Origin: Pectobacterium carotovorum
GTDB lineage: Bacteria; Pseudomonadota; Gammaproteobacteria; Enterobacterales; Enterobacteriaceae
NCBI GenBank assembly: GCA_016415585.1
Contig: CP066552.1
Location: 1,922,001-1,986,000, forward strand
Length of the DNA: 64,000 bases
Direction: 5' to 3'
Position numbers and translations under genes: made by a program. The notes beneath the pieces were generated by a model that was not told the origin of the DNA, did no database searches, and was given only the letters and a program-made list of their open reading frames with translations. Of the stretch, positions 57,187 to 64,000 are shown piece after piece; positions within the stretch are counted from its first letter, which is position 1, and each line of letters begins with the position of its first letter.

Positions 57187-58839
57187 TCAAGCGGCCAGAA
57201 TGGTGTTCATGTCCTGTTCAACGGTGGTAATTGCCCGCATACCGAATTTGTCGTTCAGAATGGCAAGCAGGTTGTCCGTCAGGAAGCCTGGAGCCGTCGG
57301 CCCGGTGTAGATATTCTTCACGCCGAGGGACAGCAGGGTGAGCAGGATGACAATCGCTTTCTGTTCAAACCAGGACAGCACCAGACTCAGCGGCAGGTCG
57401 TTCACGCCACAGCCCAATTTTTCCGCCAGTTTCACGGCCAGAATAATTGCCGCATAGGCGTCATTACATTGGCCGACATCCAGCAGACGTGGCAGGCCTT
57501 CCAACGTACCGAAGTCCAGTTTGTTGAAACGGTATTTACCGCAGGCCAGCGTCATAATCAGGCAGTCTTGCGGAACGTTCAGCGTAAAGTCAGTGAAGTA
57601 GCTACGTTCTTCACGGCTACCGTCACATCCACCAACGAGGAAGACGTGGCGCAGTTTTTTCTGAGCTACCAGATCGATGACAGTATCAGCGGCGCTCAGC
57701 AGCGTTTCACGACCAAAGCCGACGGTGATCATGTGTTCGATTTCGCTGTATGGGAAACCAGCCAGACCCTGCGCCTGTTCGATAACCGGGCTGAAATCGT
57801 CGCCTTCGAGGTGGTTCACGCCCGGCCAGCCAACGATGCTGCGCGTCCAGATGCGGTCGCCATAGTTGCCCACGTTTGGATCGATAATGCAGTTGGAGGT
57901 CATGACGATCGCGCCAGGGAATTTGGCAAACTCAGTCTGCTGGTTTTGCCAGCCGCTGCCGTAGTTACCTGCCAGATGCGTGAATTTTTTCAGCTCTGGA
58001 TAACCGTGTGCAGGCAGCATTTCGCCGTGGGTATAAATATTCACGCCAGTGCCTTCGGTTTGCTCCAGCAGCATGCGCAGGTCTTTCAGGTCATGGCCGG
58101 AAATCAGAATCGCTTTACCCGCAATCGGGCGGACGTTAACGGAGGTCGGCTGTGGATGACCGTAAGCATTGGTTTCGCCATGGTCGAGGATCGCCATAAC
58201 GTTGAAGTTCATTTTACCGATACCCATTGCGTTGTTCAGCAGGGTGTCAACATCGGATGGCTGCGTGCCCAGCCATGCCATGAAGGCATGATATTCGGCA
58301 TAAATCGCGTTGTCATACTGACCGAGAACGTGGGCGTGTTCCATGTAGGCCGCCGCGCCTTTAAGGCCGTAAAGGTTTAGCATGCGCAAGCCGTGAACGT
58401 CGTCACCCACGCTGGCTTTATCGCTGTCCAGCGCAAAATCCGCTGCCTGTTGCAGCAAGGTCGGAATATCGTTGCCAGCCAGTTGCAGGGCTGCCATTGG
58501 GTGATCCACGGTCGCGGTGGCATCGTGCAGACGGCAGCGAACAGCCAGAGACTCACGCAGTGTAATGGCTTCCTGTGCGTAGCCAATAATGCGTTGGGAA
58601 TCGAAGTTAACGTTGGTCAACGTCGAGAAGAAGGCGCGTGGCGCAAAGTTGTCGACATCGTGATCGATGATGTCCAGCTCGCGCGCTTTCAGCGCCCAGG
58701 CAGAAAGCCCTTGCAGCACCGCAACCAGCAGGTCTTGCAGATCGGAGGTTTCTGCGGTTTTGCCGCACATGCCCTGCGCGTAAGAGCAGCCGTTTCCAAC
58801 AGGGGTACGAATCGTTTGTTCACATTGCACACAAAACAT
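57187..58839 (-). CDS. hcp: Hydroxylamine reductase / hybrid-cluster protein Hcp
   Basis: A 550-residue protein, the E. coli length. N-terminal Fe-S cysteines C3, C6, C18 and C25 ([20 protein letters not shown]). Hybrid-cluster ligands lie in the C-terminal half ([26 protein letters not shown]). It is regarded as a high-affinity NO reductase protecting against nitrosative stress. ATG 58839 follows AAGGAAG; the frame remains open upstream. An NsrR box lies just upstream. Confidence 0.95.
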   Translation of the reverse strand: MFCVQCEQTIRTPVGNGCSYAQGMCGKTAETSDLQDLLVAVLQGLSAWALKARELDIIDHDVDNFAPRAFFSTLTNVNFDSQRIIGYAQEAITLRESLAVRCRLHDATATVDHPMAALQLAGNDIPTLLQQAADFALDSDKASVGDDVHGLRMLNLYGLKGAAAYMEHAHVLGQYDNAIYAEYHAFMAWLGTQPSDVDTLLNNAMGIGKMNFNVMAILDHGETNAYGHPQPTSVNVRPIAGKAILISGHDLKDLRMLLEQTEGTGVNIYTHGEMLPAHGYPELKKFTHLAGNYGSGWQNQQTEFAKFPGAIVMTSNCIIDPNVGNYGDRIWTRSIVGWPGVNHLEGDDFSPVIEQAQGLAGFPYSEIEHMITVGFGRETLLSAADTVIDLVAQKKLRHVFLVGGCDGSREERSYFTDFTLNVPQDCLIMTLACGKYRFNKLDFGTLEGLPRLLDVGQCNDAYAAIILAVKLAEKLGCGVNDLPLSLVLSWFEQKAIVILLTLLSLGVKNIYTGPTAPGFLTDNLLAILNDKFGMRAITTVEQDMNTILAA

Positions 58840-58854
58840 AATGACTTCCTTTTT

Positions 58855-58877
58855 AAGTTGCATTTTAAATGCTTGTT
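58855..58877. promoter_or_regulatory. NsrR box upstream of hcp
   Basis: Half-sites AAGTTGCATTT (58855-58865) and AAATGCTTGTT (58867-58877) form an 11-1-11 inverted repeat matching the NsrR consensus half AAGATGCATTT closely. Located 16 bp from the hcp start codon. NO-responsive repression of hcp-hcr by NsrR is known in E. coli. Confidence 0.78.
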
Positions 58878-58937
58878 TAAAGCATAGTGTTAGCCGAGGC
58901 AGGTAAAAAGGCTTTTTTACTGCAACTTTAGGTAAAT

Positions 58938-58951
58938 TTGATTTAGCGCAA
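58938..58951. promoter_or_regulatory. Possible FNR site upstream of hcp
   Basis: TTGATTTAGCGCAA matches the FNR consensus TTGAT-N4-ATCAA in the left half fully and in three of five bases on the right. About 100 bp upstream of the hcp start. Anaerobic activation of hcp by FNR is established in E. coli. Confidence 0.5.
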
Positions 58952-59037
58952 GTTTGGTGATGGGCAATGAAAATCACTCTCAATCACGGGGGATATGTGA
59001 GGTAAAAGGCGACCATTAAGTAAAATATACTCTAATC

Positions 59038-59185
59038 ATCCCGATGAGATTATACAGGTAAGTATTCGGGTAACTGACAGCTCAGAGGTAGCGTTAAACG
59101 CGGTTTGCCGCAGATTCAGCGGGCGAGGCACGCGTAAGTGTGCTGAGTCGTGTAACCAACGAACATGCAACTTGAAGTATGACGA
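59038..59185. repeat. Diverged copy of the grxA-nfsA dispersed repeat
   Basis: CCCGATGAG with TTCGGGT some 20 bases later (59038-59070) and the end GCAACTTGAAGTATGACG (59168-59185) align with the reverse complement of the left third of the element at 35983. The middle is different and forms its own GC-rich foldback. The copy lacks most of the hairpin series. Confidence 0.65.
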
Positions 59186-59290
59186 GTTTAAATCCCTTGT
59201 GTGGAATGAATAACGTACAAGGTAGCCAGATGATCTACACTACACGCGATGACAGCCGAAACCCGCAGGCAGCCGCTACAGGAGAGAAAG

Positions 59291-60955
59291 ATGCATCTGG
59301 AAAGTATTGAAATCCTGGGATTTAGGGGAATCAATCGTCTGTCGCTGATGCTGGACGAGAATAACGTACTGATTGGTGAGAACGCGTGGGGGAAATCAAG
59401 CCTGTTGGATGCGCTCTCGCTGTTGCTGGCACCGACGTTACCGCTTTATCACTTTGATATGCAGGACTTTCACTTCACACCGGGGGATGAAAATAGTCGG
59501 GAAAAACACCTTCAGATTATTTTTACGTTCTGCGAAACCGCACCCGGCCACCATTTAGCCCCTCGCTATCGTTCACTTAGTCCCGTCTGGGTGGAGGGCG
59601 AAGCATCGCTATGTCGTATTTTTTATCGGCTGGAGGGGGAAGTAGATGAAAGCCAGTCGGTCTTCACCTGGCGCAGTTTTCTAGGCGCAGATGGGCACCC
59701 GATACCGCTGGAGGATATTGATGAGCTGGCCAGAGAGATTATTCGCCTGCATCCGGTGCTACGGCTGCGCGATGCGCGTTTTATGCGACGTCTGCGCTCC
59801 GGGACGCTGGCGGCAACATTAGATAATAGTAATGAAAAGCTGGCGCAGCAGTTTGAGCAACTGATGCGCGAACTGGTGCAAAATCCGCAGAAGCTGACGG
59901 ATAAAGAACTGCGTCAGGGGTTGGTGGCGATGCGGCAACTGCTGGAGCACTATTTTTCCGAGCAGAACGCCACGGGCAACGACCGACGTCATCATCAGCA
60001 TGCGCGAGCGCATAACGGTAAATCGTGGCGATCGCTGGACAACATCAACCGTCTGATTGCCGATCCAAATAGCCGTAGCCGCCGAATTATCCTGCTGGAG
60101 CTGTTTTCCACATTATTGCAAGCGAAAGGATCCGTGGTGCTGGATCCTCATGCTCGCCCGCTGTTGTTGATTGAAGACCCCGAAACCCGACTACACCCGA
60201 TTATGCTGTCGGTAGCGTGGGGGCTTCTGACGCAATTGCCGCTTCAGAAAGTCACCACAACGAACTCGGGAGAGCTGCTGTCGCTGGTTCCGATGGAACA
60301 GGTGTGCCGTCTGGTGCGGGAATCTTCACGGGTTGCGACGTACCGCATTGGCCGTCAGGGGATGAATGCGGAAGACAGTCGACGTATTGCGTTTCATATT
60401 CGTATGAATCGGCCTTCTTCACTCTTCGCCCGCTGCTGGCTGCTGGTGGAAGGTGAAACCGAAGTCTGGATGCTGAATGAACTGGCGCGCCAATGTGGGC
60501 ATCATTTTGAAGCTGAGGGAGTGAAAGTGATTGAGTTTGCCCAGTCCGGGCTGCGGCCATTGCTGAGATTCGCACGTCGTATGGGGATTGAATGGCATGT
60601 ACTGGTTGATGGTGATGATGCGGGGAAAAAATATGCCGCGACGGCAAAAAGCATGTTAACCGCACATGATGAGAGCGATCGCGATCATTTGACCGTCTTG
60701 CCCGCATCGGACATGGAACACTACATGTATCGTGAGGGATTCAGTCACGTTTATCACCGCACCGCGCAGTTGCCGGAGAAAGTGCCGCTATCGATGCACA
60801 AAATCATCATCAAAGCTATCCATCGTTCATCTAAACCCGACCTGGCAATTGAAGTGGCGATGGAAGCCGCAGCGATGGGCAGTGAGGCCATTCCACCGCT
60901 CATTCGCAGCATGTTCTCCCGCGTGCTGTGGCTGGCTCGCGGACGGGCGGATTAG
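59291..60955 (+). CDS. ybjD: YbjD, OLD-family ATP-dependent nuclease (ATPase + TOPRIM)
   Basis: A 554-residue protein (E. coli 552). ABC-type ATPase half: IEILGFRGINRL, Walker A GENAWGKSS, Walker B PLLLIEDPETRLHP. TOPRIM half: glutamate in LLVEGETEVWML (about residue 395) and DGDDAGKKYA. OLD-family members are ATP-stimulated nucleases linked to phage defence and recombination; the cellular role of YbjD is unknown. ATG 59291 follows GGAG. macAB, present nearby in E. coli, are missing. Confidence 0.9.
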   Translation: MHLESIEILGFRGINRLSLMLDENNVLIGENAWGKSSLLDALSLLLAPTLPLYHFDMQDFHFTPGDENSREKHLQIIFTFCETAPGHHLAPRYRSLSPVWVEGEASLCRIFYRLEGEVDESQSVFTWRSFLGADGHPIPLEDIDELAREIIRLHPVLRLRDARFMRRLRSGTLAATLDNSNEKLAQQFEQLMRELVQNPQKLTDKELRQGLVAMRQLLEHYFSEQNATGNDRRHHQHARAHNGKSWRSLDNINRLIADPNSRSRRIILLELFSTLLQAKGSVVLDPHARPLLLIEDPETRLHPIMLSVAWGLLTQLPLQKVTTTNSGELLSLVPMEQVCRLVRESSRVATYRIGRQGMNAEDSRRIAFHIRMNRPSSLFARCWLLVEGETEVWMLNELARQCGHHFEAEGVKVIEFAQSGLRPLLRFARRMGIEWHVLVDGDDAGKKYAATAKSMLTAHDESDRDHLTVLPASDMEHYMYREGFSHVYHRTAQLPEKVPLSMHKIIIKAIHRSSKPDLAIEVAMEAAAMGSEAIPPLIRSMFSRVLWLARGRAD

Positions 60956-60980
60956 TGTAAACATATGCTCTAACGAGTAT

Positions 60981-61016
60981 AAATAAAAATGCCGTTCAGT
61001 CTAACGAACGGCATTT
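60981..61016. terminator. Bidirectional terminator between ybjD and cspD
   Basis: AAATGCCGTTC (60987-60997) pairs with GAACGGCATTT (61006-61016). On the minus strand it is followed by TTATTTAT, a good U-tract for cspD; on the plus strand the U-tract is short. Confidence 0.82.
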
Positions 61017-61084
61017 GTCGCATTATAGTTGTTTTACAGTTTAGCGTAGCGCGTTCTGAGTAGACGTGTAGGGTGTTGAAGGGG

Positions 61085-61306
61085 TCAGGATGCGGTCTTG
61101 GCGATTTGCGGGACGATCAGGCACGCATGATTGCCTTTCGGCCCTTGATGAACATCAAACCTGACAACCTGTCCGGCTTTCAGAGTCCGGTAGCCATCCA
61201 TTTGAATGGTTGAGTAGTGCGCGAAAATATCGTCACCGCCCCCTTCTGGGCAGATAAAACCAAACCCTTTGGCATTATTGAACCATTTAACAGTACCTGT
61301 CTCCAT
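61085..61306 (-). CDS. cspD: Cold-shock-like protein CspD
   Basis: A 73-residue CSD protein (E. coli 74) with RNP1 KGFGFI and RNP2-like DIFAHY. CspD is a stationary-phase DNA replication inhibitor. Divergent from clpS, as in E. coli. Confidence 0.95.
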   Translation of the reverse strand: METGTVKWFNNAKGFGFICPEGGGDDIFAHYSTIQMDGYRTLKAGQVVRFDVHQGPKGNHACLIVPQIAKTAS

Positions 61307-61739
61307 GCATTGACATCCTTCGCAAGAGTATTCTTTTCAGTAAGGTGTGGTTATTTGGTTACTACGAATACGAATTGATTAAAACCCTATCAATTCACCC
61401 GTACACTTTAGTGAAATCGATCCCGGCGTCAAGCGATCCACTGCGCGGTGAGGAGGGCAGTTTGCCAAAGTTTGATGCAGATAACGCTATTGATGAATCT
61501 ACGATCTCGTTGCGTCATCAAGATATCGGTTACAGACATTGAATTTTGCTTTCCAGGAACCATTTAATCCCTCAGGTGGTAAAATAAAAAGCAGACGTGC
61601 TACTGTAAATGCAGAGATGCTCGTAATGCCGATCGTTTAAGGATCGAGATATCGGGGTTACTCTTGCCTCTCGAATCTAGTGGGAATAAACAGACCAATG
61701 TCGTGAATCGCGATATTCGTTACATGATGTGGGTAGATA
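61307..61739. other. cspD/clpS divergent intergenic region
   Basis: About 430 bp holding both promoters. A 65-codon plus-strand frame at 61345-61542 has no ribosome site or recognisable family and I do not count it. No further structure recognised. Confidence 0.5.
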
Positions 61740-62060
61740 ATGGGAAACAACAGTACGTGGTCACAATCTGAGAACCTGACCGCCGATAAACAGAAAGAAA
61801 AATTGCAGCCGCCTTCCATGTATAACGTGGTGTTGAATAACGATGATTACACCCCGATGGAATTTGTTATTGACGTTCTGCAAAAGTTCTTTTCTTATGA
61901 TATTGAACGTGCCACGCAGCTTATGTTAACTGTGCATTATCAGGGTAAAGCGATTTGTGGCGTATTCAGCGCTGAAGTGGCTGAGACCAAGGTCGTACAA
62001 GTCAATCGTTATGCCAGAGAAAACGAGCACCCGCTGCTCTGTACGCTGGAAAAAGCCTGA
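61740..62060 (+). CDS. clpS: ClpA adaptor ClpS
   Basis: A 106-residue N-end rule adaptor (E. coli 106). The core [20 protein letters not shown] contains the acidic residues that bind N-degron alpha-amino groups, followed by [15 protein letters not shown]. It delivers N-degron substrates to ClpAP. clpA follows after 29 bp in the same operon. Confidence 0.97.
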   Translation: MGNNSTWSQSENLTADKQKEKLQPPSMYNVVLNNDDYTPMEFVIDVLQKFFSYDIERATQLMLTVHYQGKAICGVFSAEVAETKVVQVNRYARENEHPLLCTLEKA

Positions 62061-62089
62061 AGTCAGGCGATTTATTGGGAGAGGTGCCT

Positions 62090-64000
62090 ATGCTCAATCA
62101 AGAACTGGAACTCAGTCTCAACATGGCTTTCGCCAGAGCGCGTGAGCACCGACACGAGTTTATGACCGTGGAGCACCTGCTGTTGGCTTTGCTCAGTAAC
62201 CCAGCCGCCCGTGAAGCATTAGAAGCCTGCACGGTAGATTTAGCCGCGCTGCGTCAAGAGCTGGAAGCGTTCATTGAGCAAACCACACCAACATTACCGC
62301 AGGGTGACGACGAGCGCGAAACGCAACCCACGCTCAGCTTCCAGCGCGTGCTCCAACGCGCCGTCTTCCATGTGCAGTCCTCCGGCCGCAGCGAAGTGTC
62401 TGGTGCCAACGTTCTGGTCGCGATTTTTAGCGAACAGGAATCTCAGGCTGCCTACCTGCTGCGCAAGCATGACGTTAGCCGTCTGGATGTCGTGAACTTT
62501 ATTTCTCACGGCACGCGTAAAGAAGAATCCGACCAAGCGCCGAGCGCTGAAAGTCCCGTCAATGAAGAACAGGCAGGAGGGGAAGATCGTATGGAAAACT
62601 TCACCACCAATCTGAATCAACTGGCTCGCGTTGGCGGTATCGATCCGCTCATTGGCCGGGATAAAGAACTGGAGCGCACGATTCAGGTGCTGTGCCGCCG
62701 TCGTAAAAATAATCCGCTGCTGGTCGGCGAATCTGGCGTCGGTAAAACCGCGATTGCTGAAGGGCTGGCCTGGCGTATTGTGCAGGGCGATGTACCAGAA
62801 GTGATGGCGGAGTGCACCCTGTACTCGCTGGACATCGGCGCGCTGCTGGCAGGCACCAAATACCGTGGTGATTTTGAAAAACGCTTCAAGGCACTGTTGA
62901 AACAGTTGGAGCAGGATAAAAACAGTATTCTGTTCATTGATGAAATCCACACGATTATCGGTGCTGGCGCGGCGTCCGGTGGTCAGGTCGATGCGGCTAA
63001 TTTGATTAAACCACTGCTTTCCAGCGGCAAGATTCGCGTTATCGGCTCGACCACCTATCAGGAATTCAGCAATATCTTTGAAAAGGATCGGGCGCTGGCG
63101 CGTCGTTTCCAGAAAATCGATATCACTGAACCGAGCGTGGAAGAAACCATACAAATCATTAATGGTCTGAAGCCGAAATATGAGGCTCACCATGATGTTC
63201 GCTATACGTCGAAAGCAGTTCGTGCCGCGGTAGAACTGGCCGTGAAATACATCAATGACCGCCACCTGCCGGATAAAGCGATTGATGTGATCGATGAAGC
63301 GGGTGCGCGCAGCCGTCTGATGCCGGTCAGCAAACGCAAGAAAACGGTCAATGTGAGTGATATTGAGTCCGTTGTCGCCCGCATCGCCCGTATTCCAGAA
63401 AAAACCGTCTCCGCCAGCGATCGCGATGTGCTGAAAAATCTCAGTGATCGCTTGAAAATGCTGGTGTTTGGGCAGGACAATGCAATCGAAGCGCTGTCCG
63501 AGTCTATCAAGATGAGTCGTGCAGGGCTGGGTCAGGAGCGTAAACCGGTCGGTTCCTTCCTGTTCGCGGGTCCTACCGGCGTCGGTAAGACGGAAGTGAC
63601 GTTACAGCTGGCCAAAGCGCTGGATATTGAACTACTGCGCTTTGATATGTCCGAATATATGGAGCGCCATACGGTTAGCCGCTTGATTGGCGCGCCTCCG
63701 GGCTATGTGGGCTACGATCAGGGCGGCCTGCTGACGGATGCGGTGATTAAGCATCCTCATGCGGTACTGTTGTTGGATGAGATCGAAAAAGCGCATCCTG
63801 ACGTCTTTAACCTGCTGTTGCAGGTGATGGATAACGGTACGTTGACGGACAACAATGGCCGTAAAGCGGATTTCCGCAATGTCATTGTCGTCATGACCAC
63901 CAATGCGGGCGTGCGGGAAACACAGCGTAAATCCATCGGCATCATCCATCAGGACAACAGTACTGATGCGATGGAAGAAATTAAGAAGGTGTTTACGCCG
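62090..64000 (+). CDS. clpA: ATP-dependent Clp protease ATP-binding subunit ClpA (3' end beyond window)
   Basis: 637 codons are present of about 758; the frame is open to the last base. N-terminal ClpN domain (MLNQELELSLNMAFARAREH, ClpS-binding), first AAA+ module with Walker A GESGVGKT (about 215-222) and Walker B SILFIDEIHT, second module with GPTGVGKTE and AVLLLDEIEKAHPD. It unfolds substrates for ClpP. The start ATG has GGAGAGG upstream. Confidence 0.97.
   Translation, partial: MLNQELELSLNMAFARAREHRHEFMTVEHLLLALLSNPAAREALEACTVDLAALRQELEAFIEQTTPTLPQGDDERETQPTLSFQRVLQRAVFHVQSSGRSEVSGANVLVAIFSEQESQAAYLLRKHDVSRLDVVNFISHGTRKEESDQAPSAESPVNEEQAGGEDRMENFTTNLNQLARVGGIDPLIGRDKELERTIQVLCRRRKNNPLLVGESGVGKTAIAEGLAWRIVQGDVPEVMAECTLYSLDIGALLAGTKYRGDFEKRFKALLKQLEQDKNSILFIDEIHTIIGAGAASGGQVDAANLIKPLLSSGKIRVIGSTTYQEFSNIFEKDRALARRFQKIDITEPSVEETIQIINGLKPKYEAHHDVRYTSKAVRAAVELAVKYINDRHLPDKAIDVIDEAGARSRLMPVSKRKKTVNVSDIESVVARIARIPEKTVSASDRDVLKNLSDRLKMLVFGQDNAIEALSESIKMSRAGLGQERKPVGSFLFAGPTGVGKTEVTLQLAKALDIELLRFDMSEYMERHTVSRLIGAPPGYVGYDQGGLLTDAVIKHPHAVLLLDEIEKAHPDVFNLLLQVMDNGTLTDNNGRKADFRNVIVVMTTNAGVRETQRKSIGIIHQDNSTDAMEEIKKVFTP

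Noticed and set aside
57469..58380. 303-codon open frame on the plus strand
   Set aside because: Entirely antisense to hcp, a conserved gene with intact cofactor ligands; no ribosome site or recognisable family.
61345..61542. 65-codon ORF between cspD and clpS
   Set aside because: No ribosome site, no recognised family, sits in a divergent promoter region.
62294..63265. 323-codon open frame on the minus strand
   Set aside because: Antisense to clpA; arises from codon bias of the real gene.

Overview
The window looks like chromosome of a soft-rot enterobacterium (Enterobacterales; Pectobacterium or a close relative is my best guess). This rests on remembered similarity of most proteins to E. 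coli orthologues, on E. coli-like gene order with soft-rot-type gains and losses, and on dispersed hairpin repeats. No database search was run. No rRNA, tRNA or CRISPR array was seen.

Left part (1-21.7 kb) matches the E. coli yeiH-sanA neighbourhood: yeiH/yeiE (putative sulfite or sulfate export and its LysR regulator), lysP, the iron-regulated TonB receptor cirA, yeiG-frmA (glutathione-dependent formaldehyde detoxification), folE, yeiB and sanA. Interspersed are a 2-hydroxyacid dehydrogenase, a sugar ABC transporter without a binding-protein gene, an hcxA (ybdH) dehydrogenase, a KTSC-domain protein, a glutathione transferase, a PtrR-like LysR regulator and a chemoreceptor with a near-consensus sigma-28 promoter.

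Right part (21.9-64 kb) follows the E. coli rimO-clpA neighbourhood: rimO, yliI, gstB, dacC, ybjL, ybjM, grxA, nfsA, rimK, ybjN, potFGHI (putrescine import), ybjO, rlmC, artJ and artPIQM (arginine import), ybjQ, amiD, ybjT, hcp-hcr (nitrosative stress), ybjD, cspD, clpS and clpA (cut by the window end). Insertions into this backbone are an AT-rich islet with unknown small ORFs (24.8-26.1 kb), a second MetQNI-type transporter (26.9-29.5 kb), a deoC-deoR operon, and an accessory block between ybjQ and amiD (50.1-53.5 kb).

That accessory block is the most unusual part. It holds a complete ISAs1-family insertion sequence and a 486-residue MACPF (perforin-like) protein ending in three repeats spaced exactly 50 residues apart. 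Left of the IS lies a decayed copy of the first ~60 bases of amiD, whose intact copy is on the far side. Regulatory sites that can be read directly include a Fur box (cirA), a FliA promoter (chemoreceptor), a DeoR-type operator (deoC), a tandem ARG box (artJ) and an NsrR box (hcp). Several intergenic regions carry foldback repeats, notably a 268-bp element between grxA and nfsA that is almost entirely consecutive hairpins between terminal inverted repeats; a diverged relative lies upstream of ybjD.
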